A stretch of DNA of 64,000 bases. Source: an uncultured Bacteroidota bacterium. Lineage in GTDB: Bacteria; Bacteroidota; Bacteroidia; Flavobacteriales; Flavobacteriaceae. Shown here piece after piece: positions 7,812 to 17,097 of the stretch. The translations under genes were made by a program, and so were the position numbers. The DNA lies in NCBI GenBank assembly GCA_902511755.1, contig CABXGL010000004.1, positions 19,615-83,614 of the forward strand, written 5' to 3'. The notes beneath the pieces were generated by a model that was given only the letters and a program-made list of their open reading frames with translations, was not told the origin of the DNA and searched no databases. The number at the start of each line of letters is the position of its first letter. The stretch's first letter is position 1.

Positions 7812-9185
7812 CTACTTGCCAATACAGAAGTTTGCGAAAATATTTCCTAATACATCATCATTTGTTATTTCTCCAGTTATTTCACCTAGATGTTCAATAG
7901 ATCTTCTAATATCAACTGAAAGAAGATCTCCAGATATATTTTTCTTTAGACCATTATTAACCTCTTCAATTGCTTTTAAGGCTTCTTTTAAGGCTTCGTA
8001 GTGCCTTGAATTACTAATTATAACATCAGTGTAAGGATTTAGTATATCTACCTCATTAACTAGTCTTTTCTTTAGTATAGAAACAGATTTGGGATCAGTA
8101 GCAGATATTTCAATTAATTCTTTATTGTTTAGTTCTTTTAACAGAGTTTGGTTATTATTTTGTAAATCAATTTTGTTTCTAATTAATATTATTGATAAAT
8201 CATCCCTTTCAAAAGTTTTTATACTAGATTTTATCTCATTAATATTTATGTCATTAACATCAAATAGATAGAGTAATATTTTAGCACTACCAATTTTTTC
8301 TTTTGTTTTTTCAATTCCCTTTGATTCAATTATATCTTTTGTTTCTCTTAACCCAGCAGTATCAGTAAATCTAAACTTAATTCCATCTATTATAATAGAA
8401 TCTTCAATACTATCTCTTGTTGTACCAGGAATATCAGAAACTATAGCTTTATCTTCATTTAATAGTGTATTTAAAAGTGAAGATTTTCCAGCATTTGGTT
8501 TTCCAGCAATTGCAACTGAAATGCCATTTTTTAAAACATTTCCAGATTGAAAAGAATCAATAAGTTTTTTCAACTCAGATTGAATTTTTATTACAAGTTT
8601 TTTAAATTCTCCTCTTTCAGCAAATTCTACATCTTCTTCAGAGAAGTCTAGCTCTAATTCAATCATTGATGTAAAGTGTAATAATTCAGATCTTAATTTT
8701 TTTAAATCATTGCTGAATCCACTTTTCATTTGTTGCATAGCTAATTTATGTGAGCCTTCATTTTCAGAAGCAATTAAATCTGCGACAGCTTCTGCTTGAT
8801 TAAGATCCATTTTGCCATTTATAAATGCTCTTAAAGTGAATTCACCAGGATTAGCAACCCTAACGCCATGATCTATAAATAGATCTATTATTTCTTGTTG
8901 AATATATGTAGAACCATGACAAGATATTTCAATTGTATCTTCACCAGTGTAGGAGTTAGGACCTTTAAATAAAGTGATTAATACTTCATCTAATTCATGT
9001 CCATTTTTTAAAATATGACCAAGATGAACCGTATGGGTTTTTTGTTTAGATAAAAGTTTTTTGTTTTTAGATTTGAACAATTTATCTGTAGTAATTATGG
9101 AATCTTTGCCCGAAATTCTAATTACAGAAATTGCACTAAGTCCATTAGGGGTGGCTAATGCTATTATTGTTTCTTTACTTATCAT
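7812..9185 (-). CDS. mnmE: tRNA uridine-5-carboxymethylaminomethyl modification GTPase MnmE
   Basis: With MnmG, MnmE modifies U34 in the wobble position of certain tRNAs. The protein has 457 residues, the usual length. An N-terminal tetrahydrofolate-binding domain (about 1-115, with NPGEFTLRAFINGKMDLNQAEAV) leads into a helical domain. An embedded G domain follows with GKPNAGKSSLLN (G1), DIPGTTRDS (G2), DTAGLRET (G3) and NKID (G4). The chain ends in CIGK, the C-terminal motif whose cysteine is required for activity. It starts one base inside the stop of the upstream GNAT-like gene. Confidence 0.96.
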   Translation of the reverse strand: MISKETIIALATPNGLSAISVIRISGKDSIITTDKLFKSKNKKLLSKQKTHTVHLGHILKNGHELDEVLITLFKGPNSYTGEDTIEISCHGSTYIQQEIIDLFIDHGVRVANPGEFTLRAFINGKMDLNQAEAVADLIASENEGSHKLAMQQMKSGFSNDLKKLRSELLHFTSMIELELDFSEEDVEFAERGEFKKLVIKIQSELKKLIDSFQSGNVLKNGISVAIAGKPNAGKSSLLNTLLNEDKAIVSDIPGTTRDSIEDSIIIDGIKFRFTDTAGLRETKDIIESKGIEKTKEKIGSAKILLYLFDVNDININEIKSSIKTFERDDLSIILIRNKIDLQNNNQTLLKELNNKELIEISATDPKSVSILKKRLVNEVDILNPYTDVIISNSRHYEALKEALKAIEEVNNGLKKNISGDLLSVDIRRSIEHLGEITGEITNDDVLGNIFANFCIGK

Positions 9186-10309
9186 TAAATTTCTTTAGTA
9201 AAAGTGCACCTTTTTTTATGAAGAACACTTTCATAATTTTTCCAAAAAGCTTGGATAGATTTGTTTTCAATAAGCTCTGGATTAGTTTCCACTTCTTTTA
9301 TTCCTCTTTTATTAAACATTGTTTGAAGATCATTAAACAAAATAGCTGTTACTCCTTTGTTTTGATAGTCAGGATGAACCCCAATTAGATATAGTGAAGC
9401 TTTACTATTAAATATTTGTGCTTTTAAAATTCTTAAAAACCCAAATGGAAATAGTTTTCCGTTAATTTTCTTAAGAGCTCTTGAAAAAGATGGCATAGTT
9501 ATAGCAAAAGCAACGAGTTTTCCTTCTTGGTCAACAACACTTTTTATAAAATCAGGATGTATATATCTTAAATATTTATCCATATAGTGATCAATTTGAT
9601 ATTGCTGAATTGGAACAAATGTTTGTAGGGTATTATATGTTTTGTTTAATAAATCAAATATTTGATCAATATAGGGTATAATATCATTAGTTTTTTTAAA
9701 CTTTAATGGTTTTAGTTTATATCTTTTCATTATTAAATCTGAGAACTTTTTAACCTTTTCTGGCGCATCTTTTTTAGAATAAATTTGAATCTTATATTCA
9801 ACCCATTCTGCAAGTTTTTCCATTTTTAGTTTTTCTAAATGATCTTTTTGATAAGAATTGTGATACCAAGTGATCATTGTATTAAGTTCATCAAAACCAT
9901 GAGTAAGTAATCCTGCCTTATCCATATTTGAAAAACCAACAGGTCCTTCAATAAATGATAGATTTCTTTCTTTGCCAAATTCTATTACAGCATTTAATAG
10001 TTTTTTTGATACGTCTAAATCATCAATAACATCATACCATCCAAAACGAACTTTATTTTTTTTCTGTTCTCTTACTTCTATCCAATTGACAATTGCAGCA
10101 ATTCTTCCAACTATTTCATTGTTTTTTATAGCAATAAAATATTCTGCTTCGGCATTTTTAAAAACAGGATTATTTTCCTTATCCATCATCTCAAGCTCTT
10201 CATTGATAATAGGAGGAACCCAGTACTTAGAGTTTTTATATAGTTTAAAAGGAAAGTTTACAAAATCCTTATAGTCATCTATCGTAATGGCCTTCTTAAT
10301 TAAAATCAT
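9185..10309 (-). CDS. GNAT-like acyltransferase family protein, function unknown
   Basis: A cytoplasmic protein of 374 residues. The N-terminal third has NSKYWVPPIINEE, FKNAEAEYFIAIKNNEIVGRIAAI and FIEGPVGFSNMDKAGLLTHGF. The C-terminal part has LYLIGVHPDYQNKGVTAILFND, a GNAT acetyl-CoA-binding pattern (Q-x-x-G-V-x-A). The layout suggests two GNAT-like halves. The family is widely conserved in Bacteroidetes next to mnmE; the substrate is not known. It overlaps the upstream beta-barrel gene by 4 bases (ATGA) and mnmE by 1, so the three genes form one tight transcription unit. Confidence 0.65.
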   Translation of the reverse strand: MILIKKAITIDDYKDFVNFPFKLYKNSKYWVPPIINEELEMMDKENNPVFKNAEAEYFIAIKNNEIVGRIAAIVNWIEVREQKKNKVRFGWYDVIDDLDVSKKLLNAVIEFGKERNLSFIEGPVGFSNMDKAGLLTHGFDELNTMITWYHNSYQKDHLEKLKMEKLAEWVEYKIQIYSKKDAPEKVKKFSDLIMKRYKLKPLKFKKTNDIIPYIDQIFDLLNKTYNTLQTFVPIQQYQIDHYMDKYLRYIHPDFIKSVVDQEGKLVAFAITMPSFSRALKKINGKLFPFGFLRILKAQIFNSKASLYLIGVHPDYQNKGVTAILFNDLQTMFNKRGIKEVETNPELIENKSIQAFWKNYESVLHKKRCTFTKEI

Positions 10310-11388
10310 TTCCTTTTTCTTTTACTTTTTCTTAATGATTTTTTTTCCTTTTTATTAGATTTCTTTTGATTTTTGGTTGATTGTTTTTGTGATTTTTTTT
10401 CATTTTTACGATTCTTTTTTAGAAGTTTTTTATCTTCTTTTTGATTCTTTTTTAATTCTTTATCAACCGGAGGAACGTCTCTATGCCAATCTAGTCTAGT
10501 TGAAAAACCAACATTTAAATATAATTTATTTGGAGTGTCTTTAAAGTTTGAGCCTATGCTAAAATCAAATTGATAATTTCTGTTATAAAGATAAGCTAGC
10601 CCGGCTTTAATAAAATTATCAGAATAGATGTCATTCTTTATAAATTCATTCTCTAACATACTAGACCATATAGGATTTGTGAAATTATGAGTTAGTGTAG
10701 TAATATTATTAATTGTAGTATTTTCATTTCCAATTCTATCATATATAAAGTTGTTCACCAAAACCCATTTTCCTACAAAATGGTGTTGAGTAATAATATT
10801 ACCTTTTAAACTAACTATTTCTTCAGTCGTTTCATAACTAGTTCCTTTTTTTAAATGAGTGAAAGGATCATTGTAGAAATATCCTTCTTCTGGGACATAA
10901 TTAGCACCAACATAAACGGATACAGCTGGGATTAAATCAATCCATCTTATTTTATTGTTCTTTTTCCAACTAAACAAATTTGTCCCATGCCACTTTTGAT
11001 TTTTATATGGGTCAAAAACTAAATATTTGAAACCAATACTTTGTTTATTTAAAAATTCAGTTTTGATTTCTTTTGAATTAGAATTAATCATATTATTAAC
11101 GCTTCTATTCTGATTATAAGAACCATTAATAATTAACTCTAATTTTTCCATTAATAAACCATATCTAATAGTATATATTAGTTCTAATTCTTTTATATAG
11201 GAAAAATTTAAATTTTTATGACTTAAATCTGAAAAACTTCCTCCTAATTCAAATTGTAGAACATTTTTTCCTACGGAAAATGCTCCATAAGAGGAACCAG
11301 GTCTATTAGAATTAATTACTTCAGTATATTGAGAATAAATAGAGGATATTGTAAAAATTGTTAAAAATAAACTTAGAGTAAATTTCAT
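10306..11388 (-). CDS. Outer-membrane beta-barrel protein with a highly basic C-terminal tail
   Basis: A signal peptide at 1-19 (ending SSIYSQ) is followed by alternating amphipathic beta strands to about residue 303, closing with YLNVGFSTRLDW. This resembles the Bacteroidetes barrels often labelled as MetA-pathway-of-phenol-like transporters. The last ~55 residues, after VPPVDKELKKNQ, are almost wholly Lys, Asn, Arg, Ser and Gln (for example KKNRKNEKKSQKQSTKNQ). Such a tail on a barrel would face the periplasm and could bind peptidoglycan, nucleic acid or lipid phosphates. Function unknown. First gene of the barrel / GNAT / mnmE unit. Confidence 0.65.
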   Translation of the reverse strand: MKFTLSLFLTIFTISSIYSQYTEVINSNRPGSSYGAFSVGKNVLQFELGGSFSDLSHKNLNFSYIKELELIYTIRYGLLMEKLELIINGSYNQNRSVNNMINSNSKEIKTEFLNKQSIGFKYLVFDPYKNQKWHGTNLFSWKKNNKIRWIDLIPAVSVYVGANYVPEEGYFYNDPFTHLKKGTSYETTEEIVSLKGNIITQHHFVGKWVLVNNFIYDRIGNENTTINNITTLTHNFTNPIWSSMLENEFIKNDIYSDNFIKAGLAYLYNRNYQFDFSIGSNFKDTPNKLYLNVGFSTRLDWHRDVPPVDKELKKNQKEDKKLLKKNRKNEKKSQKQSTKNQKKSNKKEKKSLRKSKRKRK

Positions 11389-11486
11389 ATTCTGAAAAGA
11401 TATAAAATTAAAAATTATTGAATTAGTGTTTTATCAATAAATTTTAAAATCAATAATTGTATTTTTACCTAGTCAAACAATTGGAA

Positions 11487-11711
11487 ATGATTACAATTTT
11501 AAAAATAATTCTTTTTTTTATTTTACTCTCCTATACATTGAGACTCCTATCCCCATTTATTTTAAAGTTTTTTTTAAAAAGATTTCAAAATAAAATGAAA
11601 AAGGATTTTGAAAAGATGAATGATGCTAATTATAGTAACCAATCAAAGAAACCCAAATCTAATTCAAAAGATAAAGTAGGGGAGTATGTAGATTTTGAAG
11701 AAATAGATTAA
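11487..11711 (+). CDS. DUF4834-family small membrane protein
   Basis: A 74-residue protein: one hydrophobic segment at about 1-28 (MITILKIILFFILLSYTLRL), a basic amphipathic stretch, a polar linker, and the ending VGEYVDFEEID, which is the conserved tail of flavobacterial DUF4834. ATG at 11487 is chosen. An upstream in-frame TTG at 11457 would add ten residues lying over the likely promoter. It precedes the YfhO gene by one base, an arrangement I recall as conserved in the group, so the two probably work together. Function unknown. Confidence 0.8.
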   Translation: MITILKIILFFILLSYTLRLLSPFILKFFLKRFQNKMKKDFEKMNDANYSNQSKKPKSNSKDKVGEYVDFEEID

Positions 11712-11712
11712 C

Positions 11713-14106
11713 ATGATAAGTCATTTAAAAAATATCCTTCCTCACATTGTTTGTGTTTTTATATTGGCAATTTTATCTATATCATACTTTTATCCTGTTC
11801 TATTAAATAAGGGAATTGAACAATCTGATATATCACAGTTTATGGGTATGTCAAAACAAATAGTTGATCATAGAGAAAATTTTGATGAAGAGCCTTATTG
11901 GTTGGACAATGCATTTTTAGGGATGCCTTCTTATCAAGTTAGTGCAAAATATCCATATGATTTATTGAGAATTATTGATCAATCTATTCGTTTTCTTCCA
12001 AGACCTGCAGATTACTTGTTTCTGTATTTATTTTCTTTTTATTTATTAGTTATTTCATTAAAAATCAATTATAGATATGCTTTGTTTGGCTCTATTGCAT
12101 TTGGTTTTTCAACATATTTGATAATTATATTAGGTGTTGGTCACAATACCAAGGCTTTAGCATTAGGATATTTACCACTAGTTATAATGGGTGTGTTGAT
12201 GATTTTAAGAAAAGATTATTTAAAAGGGTTTTTTATTACATCTTTAGCTCTAGGCCTTCAAATACATTCTAATCATTATCAAATGACCTATTATACTTTA
12301 TTTGTTATAATGATAATGTTTATAATATTTTTTATTGATTATTATAAAAAGAATGATTTAAAAACTTTCTTTTATTGTTTTTCCACATTTGCTTTAAGTT
12401 CATTTATCGCTCTTATGATGAATGCATCTGCATTACTTGCTACAAAAGAATATTCTGAATTTAGTACTCGAAGTAAAAGTGAGATAACTATAAATCCTGA
12501 TGGCACTCAAAAAGAATCTCAATCAGGTTTGTCAAAAGATTATATTACAGAATATAGTTATGGGATTTTAGAAAGTATTAATCTATTTATTCCAAAATTT
12601 ATGGGTGGAGCGAGTTCTGATAGAATTAACAATGATTCTAAACTAATGGATTTCATCAAAACTCTAGATCCAGAACAAGGACAACAGGTATATCAATATT
12701 CTAGACTTTATTGGGGCAATCAACCTATTGTTGCAGCACCAGCATATATTGGAGCTTCAATATTATTTATTTTCTTTCTTGGACTTTTCTTAGTTAAAAA
12801 TGTAAATATGAGATGGCTATTACCATCAGTATTAATATCCCTGTTATTGTCTTGGGGCAAAAACTTTGATTTTTTAACCAATTTAATGATCGATTACTTT
12901 CCTTTTTATGATAAATTTAGAGTAGTTTCTTCAATTCAAGTAATCCTCGAATTTTGTATACCGTTTGTTGCTGTTTTTGGAATTCATAATTTTTTATCTG
13001 ATAAAATAGAAACAAAAAAGAAATTAAAAGCTTTATTTAAATCTGCATTAATTTTTATTCCTTTTTCTCTATTAATTTACCTTTTTGGAATCAAATTATT
13101 TGATTTCAAATCAAATTTTGAAATATTTTCTAATTATCCCGATATATTAAACTTATTGATTGAAGACAGAAAGTCAATATTAAAGGCTGATAGTTTAAGG
13201 ACTTTACTTTTAGTGATTTCCCTAGTTATTATACTTTTTGCTTATTTAAAAAATGTTTTAAATAAAAACTTAACCATATGTGGAATTATTGTTCTTGTTG
13301 TTTTTGATCTATGGACTATTAATAAACAATATGTTAATGCAGATCAATTTGTAAATAAATCAAACATTGAAGTTCCATTTAAAATGACAAGTGCTGACAA
13401 AGCAATTTTACAAGATAAATCAGATTATAGGGTTTTTGAACCTGATAGAGGATTTTCTAATGCTAGAACTTCTTTTTATCATAAATCTATTGCAGGATAT
13501 CATGCAGCAAAACCTAAGCGTATACAAGATCTATATGACTACTATATTCTAAAGAATAATTATGATGTTTTAAGTATGCTTAATGTGAAATATATAATAA
13601 AAGATGATCCCGATAATGCTATAGGTGTTACAAGAAATGCTAATAATTTTGGAAATGTATGGTTTGTTGATGATATAATTCATGTTAATAGTTCTGAAAA
13701 GGAATTACTTTCCCTTGGTGAAATTGATTTAAAAACTAAAGCTGTTACTCAAAATAATATTTTGAAAGAAAAATCATTTAAAAGAGATAGTTTAAACAAA
13801 ATTTCTCTTATTTCAAGAAATGCAAATAAATTAATATATAAATCAAATTCTGTTACTAATCAATTTGCCGTTTTTTCTGAAGCTTTTTATTATAAAGGAT
13901 GGCAAGCCTACCTTGATGGTATTCCTGTTGAACATTATAAAGTAAATTACTTATTACGTGGAATTGAGATACCTAATGGAAAACATGAAATTAAATTTGA
14001 ATTTAAACCAATAGTTATACAAAGAGGTTCTATAATTTCTGTTTTTGCTTATTTAATTCTTATTCTTGTCTTAATAAAATTTATTAAAGAAAAGTATTAT
14101 GTATAA
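11713..14106 (+). CDS. YfhO-family membrane protein, probable lipid-linked glycosyltransferase
   Basis: A large polytopic inner-membrane protein of 797 residues with around a dozen hydrophobic helices and a soluble C-terminal domain before a final helix. Key spots are GIEQSDISQFMG near 36-47 (the Asp region typical of GT-C folds), YWLDNAFLGMPSY, and the C-terminal FSEAFYYKGWQAYLDGIPV, a YfhO hallmark. YfhO-type proteins are thought to move sugars from lipid carriers onto cell-surface polymers; that is family knowledge, not shown here. It overlaps the next gene by 8 bases and heads the glycan cluster. Confidence 0.85.
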   Translation: MISHLKNILPHIVCVFILAILSISYFYPVLLNKGIEQSDISQFMGMSKQIVDHRENFDEEPYWLDNAFLGMPSYQVSAKYPYDLLRIIDQSIRFLPRPADYLFLYLFSFYLLVISLKINYRYALFGSIAFGFSTYLIIILGVGHNTKALALGYLPLVIMGVLMILRKDYLKGFFITSLALGLQIHSNHYQMTYYTLFVIMIMFIIFFIDYYKKNDLKTFFYCFSTFALSSFIALMMNASALLATKEYSEFSTRSKSEITINPDGTQKESQSGLSKDYITEYSYGILESINLFIPKFMGGASSDRINNDSKLMDFIKTLDPEQGQQVYQYSRLYWGNQPIVAAPAYIGASILFIFFLGLFLVKNVNMRWLLPSVLISLLLSWGKNFDFLTNLMIDYFPFYDKFRVVSSIQVILEFCIPFVAVFGIHNFLSDKIETKKKLKALFKSALIFIPFSLLIYLFGIKLFDFKSNFEIFSNYPDILNLLIEDRKSILKADSLRTLLLVISLVIILFAYLKNVLNKNLTICGIIVLVVFDLWTINKQYVNADQFVNKSNIEVPFKMTSADKAILQDKSDYRVFEPDRGFSNARTSFYHKSIAGYHAAKPKRIQDLYDYYILKNNYDVLSMLNVKYIIKDDPDNAIGVTRNANNFGNVWFVDDIIHVNSSEKELLSLGEIDLKTKAVTQNNILKEKSFKRDSLNKISLISRNANKLIYKSNSVTNQFAVFSEAFYYKGWQAYLDGIPVEHYKVNYLLRGIEIPNGKHEIKFEFKPIVIQRGSIISVFAYLILILVLIKFIKEKYYV

Positions 14107-14659
14107 AGTTTTTCCAAAAAAGAGATATGAAAACACTTTAAAAATGCTTAAAAGTGTATGCCCAGCTCCTTCTGTTGTTTTTGACTTAGGAGTTGTAAAT
14201 CCTTTTTCTGAAATAATGAAAGAAAACAATTATAAAGTATATAATACTAAAGGAGAAGATTTAGATGAGAATCCAAATATTTTAATTCCTAATGATGTAG
14301 ATCTAGTTACTGGTTTTGAAATTCTTGAACATTTAGTTTCTCCTTACCCTTTATTAAAAAACATTAAGACTAAAAGAATATTATTAACTGTTCCGATAAA
14401 AATGTGGTTTGCAAAAGCTTACAGAAGTAAAACAGATTCCTTTGATCGTCATTATCATGAGTTTGAACCATGGCAATTTGATTGGTTATTAGAAAAATCT
14501 GGATGGAAAATAATTAGAAAGGAGTTTTGGAAAAATCCATCAAATAAAATTGGGATAAGACCTTTATTAAGAAACTTCACAAATAGATATTATGCAGTTT
14601 ATGCAGAAAGATCAAAAACTGAATACACTAATTATTATAAAGGAGTCTTGAACCTTTAA
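14099..14659 (+). CDS. Methyltransferase-like protein of the glycan cluster
   Basis: A 186-residue class-I SAM methyltransferase-like fold. Motif I reads VVFDLGVVNPFSE where DxGxGxG would be expected, and the later VDLVTGFEILEHL and RILLTVPIKMW match motifs II and III. HYHEFEPWQFDWLLEKSGW resembles the C-terminal region of small sugar or ubiquinone-type methyltransferases. The weak motif I raises the possibility of reduced or altered cofactor binding. It sits between YfhO and two glycosyltransferases, so a sugar methylation step is the likely role. Confidence 0.65.
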   Translation: MYKVFPKKRYENTLKMLKSVCPAPSVVFDLGVVNPFSEIMKENNYKVYNTKGEDLDENPNILIPNDVDLVTGFEILEHLVSPYPLLKNIKTKRILLTVPIKMWFAKAYRSKTDSFDRHYHEFEPWQFDWLLEKSGWKIIRKEFWKNPSNKIGIRPLLRNFTNRYYAVYAERSKTEYTNYYKGVLNL

Positions 14660-14669
14660 TGAAATTGCT

Positions 14670-15851
14670 ATGAAAATAGGGATGATTATTGACGCCAAAT
14701 ATCCTACAGATCCACGCGTGACTAATGAAGCAAATGCATTAATCAAATCTGGAAATGAAATTTTTTTATTTTGTTTATCATATAACAAAAAATTTAAGAA
14801 AAGAGAGGTTATTAATGGAATAAATGTCTTTAGATTTTATTGTTCTTGGTTAACATATAAATTATCTGCTCTTGCCTATACATTTCCCTTTTATAAATGG
14901 ATTATTTCCAATAAAATAAAAAGATTTATAAAAGAATCTAATATAGAAGTTTTGCATATTCATGATTTACAAATTGCTAGCTCTGTTTTTAATGCAAACA
15001 GATCCTTTAATTTAAATATCACTTTAGATTTACATGAGAATAGACCAGAAATAATGAAATCCTATAAACACGTAAATAGCTTTTTAGGAAAGATGTTAAT
15101 TTATCCATCAAAATGGAAAAAAGCAGAGGAGAGGTACTGTAAAAGGTCTAATTTAGTAGTTGTAGTTACTGATTTAGCTAAAAAAGAATTAGTTGACAGA
15201 ATCAAAATAGATGAAAGTAAAGTATTGGTCTTTTCAAATTCTGTATCTAAAAGTTTTTATTCTGATTTTAAATTAAATAATCAAATCATTGAAAAATATT
15301 CTGATTCATTTGTTTTACTTTATTTAGGAAACACATCAAAAAGAAGAGGTTTGGAAACTGTTTTAAAATCTATTCCAAAAATAATTAAATCTATTTCAAA
15401 TTTTAAATTAGTAATTGTTGGTTCAAGTTCTTTTGATAAAGAACTTATTAAAATAGTAGAAGAGTATAATATTTCCAAATTTGTTGATTTTGAAGGCTGG
15501 AAATCAGAAGATTTGTTTCCTTCATATATTAAGGTAGCTGACCTAGGAATTTCTCCATTACATTCTAACTTACATCACGATACTACTTATGCAAATAAAC
15601 TTTTTCAATATATGTCTCTAGGATGTCCAATTTTGTGTAGTGATGTAAAAGCCCAGAAAGCACTTTTAGATGCTTATAATGTTGGTTTGTTATTTAGAGC
15701 AGAAGATTCATCAGATTTAACAGAAAAGCTTCTTAAATTATATTTAAATTTAAGTTTAAGAAATCAGATGAGTGAAAATTGTATTAACGCTATTCAAAAT
15801 CATTTAAATAATGATATTATTTCTAAAGATTTAGTTAAGTATTATGAGTAA
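14670..15851 (+). CDS. Glycosyltransferase family 4
   Basis: A GT-B enzyme of 393 residues. The N-terminal Rossmann half opens MKIGMIIDAKYPTDPRVT, the DPRV element common in GT4 enzymes of Bacteroidetes, and has LHIHDLQIA near 94. The C-terminal half has LLYLGNTSKRRGLETVLK, FEGWKSEDLFPSYIKVADLGISPL and a nucleotide-sugar binding region around NKLFQYMSLGCPILCSD in place of the E-x7-E motif. It probably adds a sugar to a growing lipid-linked glycan at the cytoplasmic face. The next gene overlaps it by 8 bases. Confidence 0.85.
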   Translation: MKIGMIIDAKYPTDPRVTNEANALIKSGNEIFLFCLSYNKKFKKREVINGINVFRFYCSWLTYKLSALAYTFPFYKWIISNKIKRFIKESNIEVLHIHDLQIASSVFNANRSFNLNITLDLHENRPEIMKSYKHVNSFLGKMLIYPSKWKKAEERYCKRSNLVVVVTDLAKKELVDRIKIDESKVLVFSNSVSKSFYSDFKLNNQIIEKYSDSFVLLYLGNTSKRRGLETVLKSIPKIIKSISNFKLVIVGSSSFDKELIKIVEEYNISKFVDFEGWKSEDLFPSYIKVADLGISPLHSNLHHDTTYANKLFQYMSLGCPILCSDVKAQKALLDAYNVGLLFRAEDSSDLTEKLLKLYLNLSLRNQMSENCINAIQNHLNNDIISKDLVKYYE

Positions 15852-17097
15852 AACTAAATTGCTTATAATTTCATATTATTGGCCGCCATCTGGTGGGTCA
15901 GGTGTTCAACGCTGGTTAAATTTTTCCAACAACCTTGTTAAAAAAGGTTGGGAGATTACAATTTTTACTGCTAAAAATGCAAATTATCCAATTATTGATA
16001 ATGGACTTAACAGTATTGTAGATAAATCTATAAAGGTTTTTAGAATACCTATTTTTGAACCAACTCATTTTTTTAAAAAAAATAATTCAGATCATATTAA
16101 TTCATCTAGTTCTATTAAGAAATTTATTTTATGGATTAGAGCAAACATTTTTTTTCCTGATTCAAGAATGTTTTGGATTAAAAAGGTTACAAAAAAGGCA
16201 TCTAATTACATAAAACAAAATGATATCAATTGTTTAATAACTACTGCACCTCCTTTTAGCACCCATATTATAGGGTTAAAAATTAAAAGAAATACTAACA
16301 TAAAATGGATTTCTGACTTTAGAGATCCATGGTCAGATTTTTTTCAGTTTAAACTTCTTCCTATGACATCAAATCAAAGAATTAAACATTCCAGTTTTGA
16401 AAATAAATGTTTAAGTTTTTCAGATGCAGTAATTACAACTTCCCCTTCTTTAACCAAAAGATATTTAGTAATTAATTCTAACTCACATACTATAACTAAT
16501 GGTTTTAATTCGTTTAAAAAAAATATAGAAACAGAAAAGTTTTTAATAATGTATTCTGGGGTGATGAAATCAATTCAAAATCCAAAAAATCTCTGGAAAG
16601 TATTAAAAGAAATATGCATTGAAGATCAAGATTTTTCTAATGACTTAATGGTTAGATTTATAGGAGATTTTCATAATGAAATATCTGAAAATGATGATAT
16701 AAAGCTAATTGAATCAAAAGTTAAATTTGAAAGGTATATAGAAAAATCAAAACTTGATATTGAAATGTCTAAGGCAAATGTTTTGGTTTTAGCTAGTGTT
16801 AATTTGAATGATGTAAATAATATTATTCCTGGGAAGTTGTTTTATTACTTTTCTTTTAAACGTCCAATTATTGCATTTTCTAATTTAAATAGTGATGTTT
16901 CTTATATTATAAGTAAATCTAAAACTGGTAAAGTATTTGATTTTATGAATCATGTTGATTTAAAAAATCATATTTTAGAACTTTATTCAGACTATAGGTC
17001 AAAAACAAATAATTTTATTCCTTCGGGATTAGCATCTTATTCATATAAAAATTTATCTGAAAATATAGATGCATTACTAAAAAAAACAATTAATTAA
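15844..17097 (+). CDS. Glycosyltransferase family 4-like protein
   Basis: A second GT-B enzyme, 417 residues. The N-terminus is LLIISYYWPPSGGSGVQRW, a pattern of family-4-like acceptor-binding domains. Then come ITTAPPFSTHIIGLKIK near 125 and WISDFRDPWSDF near 158, the latter typical of this subfamily. The donor half has LIMYSGVMKSIQNPKNLWKV and NIIPGKLFYYFSFKRPIIAF. It probably acts after or before the preceding GT4 on the same glycan. The stop codon shares one base with the ATG of the flippase gene. Confidence 0.82.
   Translation: MSKTKLLIISYYWPPSGGSGVQRWLNFSNNLVKKGWEITIFTAKNANYPIIDNGLNSIVDKSIKVFRIPIFEPTHFFKKNNSDHINSSSSIKKFILWIRANIFFPDSRMFWIKKVTKKASNYIKQNDINCLITTAPPFSTHIIGLKIKRNTNIKWISDFRDPWSDFFQFKLLPMTSNQRIKHSSFENKCLSFSDAVITTSPSLTKRYLVINSNSHTITNGFNSFKKNIETEKFLIMYSGVMKSIQNPKNLWKVLKEICIEDQDFSNDLMVRFIGDFHNEISENDDIKLIESKVKFERYIEKSKLDIEMSKANVLVLASVNLNDVNNIIPGKLFYYFSFKRPIIAFSNLNSDVSYIISKSKTGKVFDFMNHVDLKNHILELYSDYRSKTNNFIPSGLASYSYKNLSENIDALLKKTIN

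Noticed and set aside
9972..10274. 100-codon plus-strand frame
   Set aside because: Antisense to the GNAT-like gene, with Ser/Phe/Ile-rich composition.
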